NCBI RefSeq assembly: GCF_028689845.1
Contig: NZ_JAQVCH010000001.1
Location: 248,001 to 312,000 of the forward strand
Reading direction: 5' to 3'
Length of the DNA: 64,000 bases
Source: Flavobacterium sp.
Lineage (GTDB): Bacteria; Bacteroidota; Bacteroidia; Flavobacteriales; Flavobacteriaceae
Part shown: positions 17,932 through 27,109 of the stretch, piece by piece
How the letters are laid out: each line of letters starts with the position of its first letter
Position numbering within the stretch: the first letter of the stretch is position 1
Position numbers and translations under genes: made by a program
The notes under the pieces: generated by a model
Seen by the model: only the letters and a program-made list of their open reading frames with translations
Told to the model about the DNA's origin: nothing
The model's database searches: none

Positions 17932-20760
17932 ATGTTTTTTATTTTGAAACCCACTATCTTTCGCTATTTACTTGCTTTTGTTTTCGTTGCTTTTTTGATA
18001 GCTTGTTCTACCAAAAAGGACAGGTTGATTAATCGAAAATTTCAAGCTCTCAATACAGAATTCAATGTTTTGCATAACGGAAACCTCTCTTTAGAGGCGG
18101 GTTTAAAAGACATTGTAGTCAATTACGGCGACAATTATTGGGAAACACTTCCTATTGAACGCATGCAGCCGGAAGAAGAAGAAATTTTGCCTGGACAAAA
18201 TAAAAATGCCAATTTTGAAAAAGCCGAAGAAAAAGCAACCAAAGCCATTCAGAAACGCTCCATGTTAATTGGCGGAAGCGAGAAAAACCCTCAAATGGAC
18301 GAAGCTTATTTGTTACTTGGAAAAGCAAGGTATTATGACCGCCGTTATGTTCCCGCTTTAGAGGCTTTTAATTATATCTTATATAAAAATCCAGACAGCG
18401 ATAAAATTTATGAAGCCAAAATTTGGCGTGAGAAAACAAATGTTCGTCTAGAAAATGATGGATTAGCCATTAACAATCTTACTAAATTATTAAATGACAT
18501 TAAGTTTAAAGATCAAACTTTTGCCGATGCAAATGCAACGTTGGCTCAGGCTTATTTAAATTTAGAACAAAAAGACAGTGCTATTTCTAAGTTAAAACAA
18601 GCGATAAGTTTTACAAAAAAGAACGAAGAAAAAGCTCGATACCGATTTATTTTAGGACAATTATTTGAAACAGTAGAGCAAAAAGACAGTGCTTTTCAAG
18701 CCTATCAATCCGTGATTGACATGAAACGAAAATCACCAAGGCAATATGTGGTTCACGCTCAAATTAAACAAGCACAACAATTTGATTATGCCAAAGGCGA
18801 TACCCTTTTATTTATAACTGAATATAACAAACTCATTGACGACCGTGAAAACAGACCGTATTTAGACTTTTTATTTCACCAAAAAGCACTGTATTATGAT
18901 GTACAAGGAAACGATCAACAAGCGGTTTTTAACTATAATAATTCATTAGATTACCAAAGTAACGATAAGTATTTAATGGCTTCTAATTATAGAAACATGG
19001 CCGAAATTTACTTTGATCAAGCTGCTTATCAAACTTCTGGAAAGTATTTAGACAGCACACTTGTTTTGCTCAACCAACGTACTAGAGAGTTTAAAAGTAT
19101 AAAGAAGAAAAGAGATAACCTTGAAGACGTAATTAAGTATGAAGGAATTGCTCAACGTAATGATAGCATCATTAACATTGTTTCACTTTCATCAGAAGAC
19201 AAAACCGCTTATTTTGAGGATTATATTGCCAGTATTAAAAAACAAGATGCCATTGCAATAGAAAGAGAGAAATCCCTAAAAGAAGGAAGAGAAAACGAAG
19301 CAAACAACCTAAGTTCAACGGGACAAAATCAGATGGCTTTTAAAAACCAAGCTAGTTTTGGTCAATCAAATCCAAAAGCCTCAACGTTTTATTTTTATAA
19401 TCCAAGTTCAGTTGAATTTGGTAAAATTGAGTTTGCTAAACGATGGGGAAAAAGAAGTGCGGAAGGAAATTGGCGATTGGCGAAAGGAAAAAAAGTTTAT
19501 CTAGTTGATGAAGAATCAATTGCAGAAAACGACGATGAAAAAACAGAAGATAAAAAAGTAGATTTACGCTATACGGTTGATTTCTACCTTGGCCAATTAC
19601 CAACAAGTCAAAAAGAAATTGACAGCATTGCCAAAGAACGCAACTATGCATATTATCAATTGGGTGTAATTTATAAAGAGAAATTTAAAGAATACCAATT
19701 AGCTGCCGATCGGTTAGAAATCTTACTCAAAAGCAGGCCAGAAGAACGTTTAATCTTGCCGGCGATGTATAATTTATATAAAATTTATGAAATCATTGAC
19801 CCCGCAAAAGCAGTGGCGATGAAAGATAGTATTGTTACCCAGTTTCCAGATTCTCGTTATGCTCAAATCTTAGGCAAAACGGGCACTTCTGCAGAAAATT
19901 TAATTGACGACCCGGATATTGTTTACAATAACATCTTTAAAGAATATGAAGCAGGAGATTATCGAAAAGTTTTTGCAGCTGTTGAACCCGCAATAGAAAA
20001 ATTTACTGGCGAAGAAACCTTGCCTAAATTTGAATTGCTTAAAGCAAGTGTTACTGGAAAAATTAAAGGTGTTTTTGAATATAAAAAAGGACTTAATTAC
20101 GTGGCTTTAACCTACCCAAATTCTGAAGAAGGAAAAGAGGCAGAATTATTACTTTCAGACAATATTCCGTATTTAGAAAGTTTATATTTTGACCAAGAAG
20201 AACCTACCAGTTTTAAAATTTTATACAAAGCAGACAATCTAGACGACAAGAAAACCAAAGCGGTTATTGAAAAAGTCACTAAATTCATAAAAGAAAGAAA
20301 TCAAAGCCAATTAACTACTTCTATTGATTTGTATTTAATAGATAAAAATTTCTTTGTCATTCATGGTCTTCGAGATGAAGAATATGCAAATGGAGTTGTT
20401 TCTATTTTGAAAGAATTCAAGGATTATAAAATTGCAGAACCAACCATTATTATTTCTTCAGAAAATTATAAAATAATTCAAATCAGAAAAAATCTAGAAG
20501 AGTATTTAGATCCTTCATTACGAGTAATTCCACCACCTTATGTGGCTAAGCCAAAACAACCCAAACGAGCAGAGACCAGACAAGAAATCGTGATTCCTAC
20601 TAAAAACAAGAACAACCCGAAACAGTCGCAAGGAAACAATAGTATGCGTCCGCCAGATGGAAGTGATGAGAAAAATTCTTCAAAAGGAAATCCGAATAGT
20701 AGCCAAAATCCGCAATCGCAAATGTTGCCACCGTCTCCTGCCAACCCCAAAAAAGGATAA
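17932..20760 (+). CDS. sprE: type IX secretion / gliding motility lipoprotein SprE (PorW)
   Basis: SprE/PorW is an outer-membrane-associated lipoprotein needed for type IX secretion and gliding in Flavobacteriia. The N-terminus is a lipoprotein signal with a lipobox ending at Cys25 (FLIAC). After it come the conserved STKKDRLINRKFQALNTEFN segment, TPR-like helices through about residue 400, a second TPR-rich part around 560-700, and a low-complexity Pro/Asn/Ser/Lys tail. At 942 residues it has the length expected of SprE. Two T9SS cargo genes lie about 6 kb downstream, consistent with an active system. It is followed after two bases by a bactofilin gene. Confidence 0.88.
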   Translation: MFFILKPTIFRYLLAFVFVAFLIACSTKKDRLINRKFQALNTEFNVLHNGNLSLEAGLKDIVVNYGDNYWETLPIERMQPEEEEILPGQNKNANFEKAEEKATKAIQKRSMLIGGSEKNPQMDEAYLLLGKARYYDRRYVPALEAFNYILYKNPDSDKIYEAKIWREKTNVRLENDGLAINNLTKLLNDIKFKDQTFADANATLAQAYLNLEQKDSAISKLKQAISFTKKNEEKARYRFILGQLFETVEQKDSAFQAYQSVIDMKRKSPRQYVVHAQIKQAQQFDYAKGDTLLFITEYNKLIDDRENRPYLDFLFHQKALYYDVQGNDQQAVFNYNNSLDYQSNDKYLMASNYRNMAEIYFDQAAYQTSGKYLDSTLVLLNQRTREFKSIKKKRDNLEDVIKYEGIAQRNDSIINIVSLSSEDKTAYFEDYIASIKKQDAIAIEREKSLKEGRENEANNLSSTGQNQMAFKNQASFGQSNPKASTFYFYNPSSVEFGKIEFAKRWGKRSAEGNWRLAKGKKVYLVDEESIAENDDEKTEDKKVDLRYTVDFYLGQLPTSQKEIDSIAKERNYAYYQLGVIYKEKFKEYQLAADRLEILLKSRPEERLILPAMYNLYKIYEIIDPAKAVAMKDSIVTQFPDSRYAQILGKTGTSAENLIDDPDIVYNNIFKEYEAGDYRKVFAAVEPAIEKFTGEETLPKFELLKASVTGKIKGVFEYKKGLNYVALTYPNSEEGKEAELLLSDNIPYLESLYFDQEEPTSFKILYKADNLDDKKTKAVIEKVTKFIKERNQSQLTTSIDLYLIDKNFFVIHGLRDEEYANGVVSILKEFKDYKIAEPTIIISSENYKIIQIRKNLEEYLDPSLRVIPPPYVAKPKQPKRAETRQEIVIPTKNKNNPKQSQGNNSMRPPDGSDEKNSSKGNPNSSQNPQSQMLPPSPANPKKG

Positions 20761-20762
20761 CC

Positions 20763-21179
20763 ATGAGCATGTTTAAAAAAGATTCAAAATCGTATACAGA
20801 ATTATTAGGAAAAACCAATCGAATTGTAGAAAGCACGATAATTAAAGGAGATATTTCTTCTTCTGCAGATTTTCGATTAGACGGACAATTAATTGGAAAT
20901 TTTCAATCTAAAGGAAAATTAGTTGTTGGTCCCGCCGGAAGTATCAAAGGAGATATTAGTTGTAAAAGTGCCGATATTGAAGGAAAATTTGAAGGAAAAA
21001 TTCAAGTTTCGGAATTGCTAACCATCAAATCCAAAGCGAGTATTCATGGTGAAGTGGTTTGTGGAAAATTAGCGGTAGAACCAGGAGCCGATTTTAGTGC
21101 CACTTGCGTGATGAAGCCCAATATAAAATTACTATTACCCCACAATAATGGAGCAGGAACCGAAGAAAAAACCGCCTAA
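20763..21179 (+). CDS. bactofilin (polymer-forming cytoskeletal protein)
   Basis: Bactofilins polymerise into membrane-associated filaments through a right-handed beta-helix. The core at residues about 20-120 shows the repeating pattern of short beta segments with conserved glycines (IKGDISSSADFRLDGQLIG, LVVGPAGSIKGDI, ADIEGKFEGKI, IHGEVVCGKLAVEPGADF). At 138 residues it is a single-domain member. The start lies two bases after sprE, and its last 32 bases overlap the atpZ start in another frame, so all three genes are probably cotranscribed. A scaffold role for envelope machinery is likely but not shown by the sequence. Confidence 0.88.
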   Translation: MSMFKKDSKSYTELLGKTNRIVESTIIKGDISSSADFRLDGQLIGNFQSKGKLVVGPAGSIKGDISCKSADIEGKFEGKIQVSELLTIKSKASIHGEVVCGKLAVEPGADFSATCVMKPNIKLLLPHNNGAGTEEKTA

Positions 21180-21372
21180 TAAGTGGCTCGTTTTTATGAA
21201 TATCCCGTTTCAAATGGGGATTATTATCTTTGCAGGTGTTTATTTTGGTCGTTGGCTCGATGAAAAACAGCAAAATGATAAGGCTCTATTCACAATAATT
21301 TTTTCGTTATTAGCTGTTTTTATAGCTCTTTATAACGTCATCCAACAAGTAAAAAATATTAATAAAGAATAA
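21148..21372 (+). CDS. atpZ: AtpZ/AtpI family protein
   Basis: This 74-residue protein has two membrane helices: residues about 12-31, with the glycine pattern MGIIIFAGVYFGRWLDE, and about 43-63. It is the small AtpZ-type relative of AtpI, which helps F-type ATP synthase c-ring assembly or ion uptake in other bacteria. It begins inside the 3' end of the bactofilin gene (32-base overlap) and lies upstream of atpB, as expected. The ATP synthase promoter appears to be further downstream, so atpZ may be transcribed with sprE. Confidence 0.8.
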   Translation: MEQEPKKKPPNKWLVFMNIPFQMGIIIFAGVYFGRWLDEKQQNDKALFTIIFSLLAVFIALYNVIQQVKNINKE

Positions 21373-21376
21373 AGGA

Positions 21377-21763
21377 ATGAAAAATAAATTACTTCCATTT
21401 TTAAAACAATTCATCCCTTTTTCAATCCTATTATTCACAATTCAATTTCTACTAACCCATTATTTGTTTGCAGAAACTCCTTTTTTTTATTCGTTGTACA
21501 GTATTTATGCTTTTCATTTTATACTGACTTTTCTATTCTTTTTATTCCTAGTTTTTGTAAATTTAACTTTCTTTGATAAAACAGGCTATGCTTTTTTAGC
21601 GACAGGGATTTTAAAAATGATGGCTTCTGTGGTGTTTTTGATACCCTTGATTAAATCGAATTTTGAAAATAAAATTCCAGATGTTGGAGCTTTTTTTATT
21701 CCTTTTTTTCTGTTTTTATTGTTTGAAACTATTCATTCGGTTCAGCTTTTAAACTCGAATTAA
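21377..21763 (+). CDS. small four-helix membrane protein of the atp region (possibly DUF6168)
   Basis: This 128-residue, very hydrophobic protein has four predicted membrane helices and a FDKTGYAFLATGILKMMASV segment in the middle. It lies four bases after atpZ and upstream of atpB. In topology and position it resembles the AtpI-like proteins of other bacteria, and I recall it being annotated DUF6168 in Flavobacteriia, but I cannot confirm that from sequence alone. A role in ATP synthase assembly is an inference from neighbours. Confidence 0.65.
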   Translation: MKNKLLPFLKQFIPFSILLFTIQFLLTHYLFAETPFFYSLYSIYAFHFILTFLFFLFLVFVNLTFFDKTGYAFLATGILKMMASVVFLIPLIKSNFENKIPDVGAFFIPFFLFLLFETIHSVQLLNSN

Positions 21764-21847
21764 TTAAACATTCTTTATAAAACACATCTGAATCAATCAT
21801 TTCTTTAAAAATAGTTTAGATATATTTCCATATAATAATTAAATATG

Positions 21848-21855
21848 TACCTTTG
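21848..21855 (+). promoter_or_regulatory. Bacteroidota -7 promoter motif for the ATP synthase operon
   Basis: TACCTTTG exactly matches TAnnTTTG and ends 40 bases before the atpB ATG. It implies that the structural ATP synthase genes start a new transcript here, separate from sprE-bactofilin-atpZ. The -33 region is weak. Confidence 0.55.
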
Positions 21856-21895
21856 CACGAAATTTTAATGACATTAAATTCTGGTCAATTTAAAA

Positions 21896-22978
21896 ATGAG
21901 AATAGCAAAAAGTACCATTCAGTTCGTAGCGGTTTTAGTAATAACTCTATTTTCTTATAGTAGTTTCGCAAATCAACCGCATTCAGAAGATAAAGAGTTT
22001 AGTGCCACAGACTTAATCAATTCGCATATTGGTGATTCGCATGAATTTCATATTGCAGATTGGAACGGCCATCCGATTTCACTTTATTTACCCGTAATTT
22101 TATGGACAGAAAACGGATTAAAAGTGTTTTCTTCTTCAAGATTCCATCATGATAATGCTGGTGTAGAAATTGTGGAAGTAGATGGTGAACAATTTGTTCG
22201 CTATAAAGAAGTGATTTATTATGCTGACAAATATGCTCAAATCACTGATGAAAAAGACAAATCCGGATTAAATTTTGCAGCAAGACCACTTAATTTTTCT
22301 ATAACGAAATTGGTTTTTTCCATGATGTTATCCGTTATTATTTTATTCTTATTGTTTACGGCAGTAGCACGATCTTATAGAAAAAATAAAATGGCACCTA
22401 AAGGGTTAGCCGGATTTCTGGAACCATTAGTTATTTATGTACGTGATGAAATTGCTATTCCGAATATCGGAACAAAACAATATGCTAAGTTTATGCCTTA
22501 TTTATTAACCGTCTTTTTCTTTGTTTGGATTAATAATATGATGGGCCTAATTCCTTTCTTTCCATTTAGTTCAAATTTAACAGGTAATATCTATTTCACT
22601 TTTGTATTGGCGTTTATTACGTTTGCAATTACAACTTTAAACGCAAATAAAGCCTATTGGGGTCACATTTTTGCACCGCCAGTACCAAAGGCATTATATC
22701 CTATTATGTGGCCAGTAGAGATTATTGGAATGTTTACAAAGCCATTTGCATTGATGATTCGTCTTTTTGCAAATATTACAGCAGGACATATTATTATATT
22801 GAGTTTAATCTCATTAATCTATATTTTTAAAACCGCTATGATATCACCAGTTTCTATTGGGTTTGTATTATTCATGAGTGTCTTAGAAATGTTAGTAGCA
22901 GCTCTTCAAGCGTATGTATTTACTTTGTTGTCTGCTTTGTTTATTGGTCAGGCTGTTGCCGAACATGACCACCACTAA
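21896..22978 (+). CDS. atpB: ATP synthase F0 subunit a
   Basis: Subunit a forms the proton half-channels facing the c-ring. The protein has an N-terminal signal-like segment ending near SSFANQ and a long periplasmic N-terminal domain (residues about 25-130), a known feature of Bacteroidota subunit a. Five to six membrane helices follow. The essential arginine is in the segment MIRLFANITAGHII near residue 290. The 360-residue length exceeds that of E. coli (271) because of the extra N-terminal domain. It is followed by atpE after 40 bases. Confidence 0.93.
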   Translation: MRIAKSTIQFVAVLVITLFSYSSFANQPHSEDKEFSATDLINSHIGDSHEFHIADWNGHPISLYLPVILWTENGLKVFSSSRFHHDNAGVEIVEVDGEQFVRYKEVIYYADKYAQITDEKDKSGLNFAARPLNFSITKLVFSMMLSVIILFLLFTAVARSYRKNKMAPKGLAGFLEPLVIYVRDEIAIPNIGTKQYAKFMPYLLTVFFFVWINNMMGLIPFFPFSSNLTGNIYFTFVLAFITFAITTLNANKAYWGHIFAPPVPKALYPIMWPVEIIGMFTKPFALMIRLFANITAGHIIILSLISLIYIFKTAMISPVSIGFVLFMSVLEMLVAALQAYVFTLLSALFIGQAVAEHDHH

Positions 22979-23000
22979 AAAGAGTTTTTTTAATTATTAA

Positions 23001-23216
<216 letters not shown>

Positions 23217-23234
23217 TAATTTTAAGAAAGAACA

Positions 23235-23266
23235 AGTTTCGCAACGGTTGGTTGCGAAACTGTTTT
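23235..23266 (+). terminator. terminator-like hairpin between atpE and atpF
   Basis: AGTTTCGCAAC (23235-23245) and GTTGCGAAACT (23251-23261) form a perfect 11-bp stem with a five-base loop, and GTTTTT follows. It has the form of an intrinsic terminator but lies inside the ATP synthase operon, so it probably acts as an attenuator or mRNA-end stabiliser after atpE. Confidence 0.7.
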
Positions 23267-23300
23267 TAAAAAACAAAAAACAATTTAATCTATATAAAAC

Positions 23301-23792
23301 ATGAACTTAACTTCACCGGAAAGTTTAATATTTTGGACGACATTAATATTTGTTGTTTTCTTCTTTTTGATGGCAAAATTTGCCTGGAAACCTATTCTAG
23401 GAGCTGTTAAAAGCAGAGAAGAGTCAATCAATAATGCCTTAGCATCTGCTGAAACGGCTAAGCTAGAAATGCAAAACCTAACGGCTTCAAACGAACGTTT
23501 GTTAGCTGAAGCTCGTGCTGAACGTGATGCAATGATGAAAGATGCTCGTGAAATCAAAGAAAAAATGATTAACGATGCTAAATTAGAAGCTCAGGTTCAA
23601 GGTGAGAAAATGATTGCACAAGCAAAATCAGCTATTGAAAGCGAGAAAAACGCAGCTATGGCAGAATTGAAAAATCAAGTGTCTTCATTATCTTTAGAGA
23701 TTGCAGAAAAAGTATTGAAAAGTGAATTATCTAACAACGAAGCTCAAACCAAATTGGTTGAGAAAATGTTAGGCGATGCTAAATTAAATTAA
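23301..23792 (+). CDS. atpF: ATP synthase F0 subunit b
   Basis: Subunit b is the peripheral stalk. One membrane helix at residues about 9-28 (LIFWTTLIFVVFFFLMAKF) is followed by the conserved WKPIL segment and then a long charged coiled coil rich in Ala, Glu and Lys to the end. The 163-residue length is normal. It lies 84 bases after atpE, across the hairpin, and five bases before atpH. Assignment is secure from pattern and context. Confidence 0.93.
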   Translation: MNLTSPESLIFWTTLIFVVFFFLMAKFAWKPILGAVKSREESINNALASAETAKLEMQNLTASNERLLAEARAERDAMMKDAREIKEKMINDAKLEAQVQGEKMIAQAKSAIESEKNAAMAELKNQVSSLSLEIAEKVLKSELSNNEAQTKLVEKMLGDAKLN

Positions 23793-23797
23793 TTCCT

Positions 23798-24325
23798 ATG
23801 TCAAGAGCTGCCATAAGATATGCTAAAGCAATTTTAGAGACCGCTGTTTCTAGCGGAAAAGCTGAATCAGTGAATCAAGACATGAAAATGATTTTGGATA
23901 CCGTAAACAGCAATGCTGAATTGCATGCGTTTTTAAAAAGTCCCGTAGTAAAACCTGCTGAAAAATATGCTGCTATTTCAGAAATTTTCTCAAACGTTCA
24001 GCCAGATACAAAAGGATTATTTCTTTTGCTTCAAGCTAATAAACGATTTGAAATTTTAGACGGAATTGCTCAACAATATAATGCACAACACGATGTGTTA
24101 AACGGAATTGAAGTGGCATATGTTACAACAGCCTTTCCAATAACTGCCGAGTTAGAATCAAAAGTACTTGCGAAAATTAAAGAATTTTCAACAAGTAAAA
24201 TCACCTTAATTAATCAAGTAGACGAAGCCATAATTGGTGGGTTTATTTTGAGAATAGGCGATAAACAATACAATGCTTCTGTGGCCAACAGGTTACAGGA
24301 ATTAAAAAGAGAGTTAAGTAATTAA
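23798..24325 (+). CDS. atpH: ATP synthase F1 subunit delta
   Basis: Subunit delta joins the top of F1 to the b stalk. The N-terminal helical domain (SRAAIRYAKAILETA, LHAFLKSPVVKPAEKYAAI) and the C-terminal IIGGFILRIGDKQYNASVANRLQEL segment are the recognised family marks. It has 175 residues. It starts five bases after atpF and is followed by atpA after 23 bases. Confidence 0.93.
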   Translation: MSRAAIRYAKAILETAVSSGKAESVNQDMKMILDTVNSNAELHAFLKSPVVKPAEKYAAISEIFSNVQPDTKGLFLLLQANKRFEILDGIAQQYNAQHDVLNGIEVAYVTTAFPITAELESKVLAKIKEFSTSKITLINQVDEAIIGGFILRIGDKQYNASVANRLQELKRELSN

Positions 24326-24348
24326 TATTCCAATAAAGATATAAGACA

Positions 24349-25926
24349 ATGGCGGAAATTAAACCTGCTGAAATTTCAGCAATATTAAAGAAACAATTAT
24401 CTGGTTTTGAATCAGGTGCATCGTTAGAAGAAGTAGGAACAGTACTTCAAGTAGGTGATGGTATTGCTCGTGTTTACGGGTTGTCCAATGCACAATACGG
24501 AGAGTTAGTACAATTCGACAACGGGTTGGAAGCAATCGTTTTGAACTTGGAAGAAGACAATGTTGGGGTGGTATTATTAGGCCCTTCAACAGGAATTAGA
24601 GAAGGTTCTAACGTAAAAAGAACGCAACGTATTGCTTCCCTTAAAGTAGGAGAACAAATCGTTGGTCGTGTGGTTAATACATTAGGTGAACCAATCGATG
24701 GTAAAGGCCCTATCGGTGGCGAATTATATGAAATGCCATTAGAAAGAAAAGCTCCAGGAGTTATCTTTCGTCAACCAGTAACGGAGCCATTACAAACAGG
24801 AATCAAATCTATTGATGCGATGATTCCAGTTGGACGTGGACAACGTGAGTTGGTAATTGGTGACCGTCAAACGGGAAAAACAACCGTTTGTATCGATACT
24901 ATTTTAAATCAAAAAGAATTCTATGATGCAGGTCAACCTGTATTTTGTATCTATGTTGCCATTGGACAAAAAGCGTCAACGGTGGCATTAATTGCAAAAA
25001 CGTTAGAAGAAAAAGGAGCCATGGCATATACTACAATTGTAGCAGCCAATGCTTCTGATCCAGCACCAATGCAAGTTTATGCACCAATGGCTGGAGCTGC
25101 AATCGGAGAGTATTTCCGTGATTCAGGTCGTCCTGCTTTAATTATCTATGATGATTTATCAAAGCAAGCAGTTGCTTACCGTGAGGTGTCTCTTTTATTA
25201 AGAAGACCACCAGGACGTGAGGCTTATCCTGGAGACGTTTTTTACTTGCACTCTCGTTTATTAGAAAGAGCGTGTAAAGTAATTGCTGATGATGGTATTG
25301 CTAAAAACATGAACGATTTACCTGATAATTTAAAAGGTATCGTAAAAGGTGGAGGTTCGTTAACTGCATTGCCAATTATTGAAACACAAGCGGGCGACGT
25401 TTCTGCCTATATTCCAACTAACGTAATTTCGATTACAGATGGTCAGATTTTCTTAGATGGAGATTTATTTAATTCAGGTGTTCGTCCAGCAATTAACGTA
25501 GGTATTTCGGTATCACGTGTTGGAGGTAATGCTCAAATTAAATCGATGAAAAAAGTAGCTGGAACTTTAAAATTAGACCAAGCACAATTCCGTGAATTGG
25601 AAGCGTTTGCTAAGTTTGGTTCTGACTTAGATGCCGTTACTTTAAACGTAATTGAAAAAGGAAGAAGAAACGTTGAAATCTTAAAGCAAGCTGTAAACGA
25701 TCCTTACAAAGTGGAAGACCAAGTAGCAATTATCTATGCGGGTTCTAAAAACTTATTGAGAAACGTTCCAGTTGTAAAAGTAAAAGAATTCGAAAGAGAT
25801 TTCTTAGAATACTTAAACAACAAGCATAAAGACACCTTGAATGCTTTAAAAGCGGGTAAATTCTCAGATGAAATTACAGACGTTTTAGATAAAGTAGCGA
25901 AAGAAGTTTCAGCAAAATATAATTAA
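24349..25926 (+). CDS. atpA: ATP synthase F1 subunit alpha
   Basis: The alpha subunit forms the regulatory and non-catalytic nucleotide sites of F1. Walker [10 protein letters not shown] is at residues 171-179, and the family signatures [14 protein letters not shown] and [14 protein letters not shown] are present. The length is 525 residues. It is followed by an 86-base palindromic repeat region and then atpG. Neither atpD nor atpC follows atpG, so the catalytic beta and the epsilon subunits must be encoded elsewhere, as is common in Flavobacteriia. Confidence 0.97.
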   Translation: MAEIKPAEISAILKKQLSGFESGASLEEVGTVLQVGDGIARVYGLSNAQYGELVQFDNGLEAIVLNLEEDNVGVVLLGPSTGIREGSNVKRTQRIASLKVGEQIVGRVVNTLGEPIDGKGPIGGELYEMPLERKAPGVIFRQPVTEPLQTGIKSIDAMIPVGRGQRELVIGDRQTGKTTVCIDTILNQKEFYDAGQPVFCIYVAIGQKASTVALIAKTLEEKGAMAYTTIVAANASDPAPMQVYAPMAGAAIGEYFRDSGRPALIIYDDLSKQAVAYREVSLLLRRPPGREAYPGDVFYLHSRLLERACKVIADDGIAKNMNDLPDNLKGIVKGGGSLTALPIIETQAGDVSAYIPTNVISITDGQIFLDGDLFNSGVRPAINVGISVSRVGGNAQIKSMKKVAGTLKLDQAQFRELEAFAKFGSDLDAVTLNVIEKGRRNVEILKQAVNDPYKVEDQVAIIYAGSKNLLRNVPVVKVKEFERDFLEYLNNKHKDTLNALKAGKFSDEITDVLDKVAKEVSAKYN

Positions 25927-26012
25927 TTAGAAAATTAGAAAATTTGAAGATTGGAAAATAACATTTTTTTTAATCTTCAAATTTCCAAATTTCCAAATTT
26001 CCAAATTGAAAA
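25927..26012. repeat. palindromic 8-bp repeat element between atpA and atpG
   Basis: AAATTTGAAGATT (25940-25952) and AATCTTCAAATTT (25972-25984) are a perfect 13-bp inverted repeat. CAAATTTC is repeated in tandem at 25978-25985, 25986-25993 and 25994-26001, with a partial copy at 26002-26009. The left side holds similar 8-base units (AATTAGAA) in the opposite sense, so almost the whole gap can fold into one long hairpin just before the atpG ATG. Confidence 0.75.
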
Positions 26013-26870
26013 ATGGCAAACTTAAAGGAAATACGTAATAGAATAACCTCCGTTTCATCTACGATGCAAATCACATCGGCAATGAAAATGGTTTCTGCTG
26101 CTAAACTGAAAAAAGCACAAGATGCAATTACAGCAATGCGACCTTATGCCGAAAAACTAACTGAAATTCTACAGAGCTTAAGTGCTTCTATGGAAGGTGA
26201 AATAGGCGGAGATTATACTACGCAGCGAGAAGTAAAGAAAGTTTTAATTGTTGCCATTACTTCAAATAGAGGTTTGTGTGGTGCTTTTAATACCAACGTA
26301 ATTAAGCAAACGAAAGTTTTAGTCGATTCTTATCGTGGAAAACAAGTGGATGTTTTTGCGATTGGAAAAAAAGGAAATGACGTTTTACGTAAAACATGCA
26401 CGATTGTTGATAATAAAAGTGACGTTTTTGATCACTTGTCATTTGACAACGTAGCTGTAATTTCAGACCTTTTAGCAGCTAAATTTATTGCAGGTGATTA
26501 CGATAAAATCGAAATTGTTTATAATCAGTTTAAAAATGCGGCGACTCAAATCGTTCAAACAGAACAATTTTTGCCATTAGCCCCTGTTGTAGGTGCTGCA
26601 GCAAATGCTTCTGATTATATTTTTGAGCCATCCAAAGAAGAAATTGTGATGACCTTGATTCCAAAATCATTGAAAACACAATTATATAAATCAATTCGTG
26701 ATTCTTTTGCTTCAGAACATGGTGCTCGTATGACCGCAATGCATAAAGCAACCGATAATGCAACCGAATTAAGAAATCAATTAAAATTAACCTATAACAA
26801 AGCTCGTCAAGCAGCGATTACCAATGAGATTTTAGAAATCGTTGGTGGAGCAGAAGCGTTGAAAGGATAA
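26013..26870 (+). CDS. atpG: ATP synthase F1 subunit gamma
   Basis: The gamma subunit is the rotating central shaft. The N-terminal helix MANLKEIRNRITSVSSTMQI with the TSAMKMVSAAKLKKAQ segment, the central NRGLCGAFN motif near residue 89, and the C-terminal helix ending with RQAAITNEILEIVGGAEA are diagnostic. It has 285 residues. It is the last gene of the operon and is followed by a clear terminator. Assignment is secure. Confidence 0.96.
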   Translation: MANLKEIRNRITSVSSTMQITSAMKMVSAAKLKKAQDAITAMRPYAEKLTEILQSLSASMEGEIGGDYTTQREVKKVLIVAITSNRGLCGAFNTNVIKQTKVLVDSYRGKQVDVFAIGKKGNDVLRKTCTIVDNKSDVFDHLSFDNVAVISDLLAAKFIAGDYDKIEIVYNQFKNAATQIVQTEQFLPLAPVVGAAANASDYIFEPSKEEIVMTLIPKSLKTQLYKSIRDSFASEHGARMTAMHKATDNATELRNQLKLTYNKARQAAITNEILEIVGGAEALKG

Positions 26871-26890
26871 GTAAAACATACCTTTACATT

Positions 26891-26923
26891 AAAAAGAGTC
26901 AAACATTAGTTTGGCTTTTTTTA
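26891..26923 (+). terminator. intrinsic terminator after atpG
   Basis: AAAGAGTCAAAC pairs with GTTTGGCTTTTTT (with one or two G-T pairs) around a five-base loop, and a T-run follows. It lies 20 bases after the atpG stop. Confidence 0.65.
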
Positions 26924-26952
26924 TTAAATGTAAAAGTTAAACATTTTTTCGT

Positions 26953-26960
26953 TAGATTTG
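26953..26960 (+). promoter_or_regulatory. Bacteroidota -7 promoter motif upstream of the heptamer-repeat gene
   Basis: TAGATTTG exactly matches TAnnTTTG and ends 28 bases before the ATG at 26989. Its position supports that ATG, rather than the one at 27110, as the intended translation start of the secreted protein. Confidence 0.5.
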
Positions 26961-26988
26961 AAATGCTAATCCACTTATTTCTAATCAC

Positions 26989-27084
26989 ATGAAATTAACT
27001 CTACCTTCAATCACGCAATACGCAATACGCAATACGCAATACGCAATACGCAATACGCAATACGCAACAATTAAAGTTTGTTAA
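26989..27084 (+). other. short leader frame opened by the likely original ATG; currently out of frame
   Basis: ATG at 26989 opens a 31-codon frame (beginning MKLTLPSITQYAIRN) that runs through the 7-bp repeats and stops at 27082-27084. The frame that carries the signal peptide of the following secreted protein is offset by one base. Loss of one 7-bp unit (or gain of two) would join this ATG to the signal peptide. The frame arithmetic comes directly from the sequence; that it operates as a switch is inferred. Confidence 0.5.
27013..27068 (+). repeat. heptanucleotide tandem repeat, (ACGCAAT)x7 plus one variant copy
   Basis: Seven perfect head-to-tail ACGCAAT units run from 27013 to 27061, and ACGCAAC follows at 27062-27068. 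Because 7 is not a multiple of 3, each unit gained or lost changes the reading frame. The repeat translates as a TQYAIRN cycle, lies between a promoter-proximal ATG and a signal peptide, and has the form of a slipped-strand contingency locus. Confidence 0.95.
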
Positions 27085-27109
27085 GTTACTTATTTTTACT
27101 TTCTGTTTA

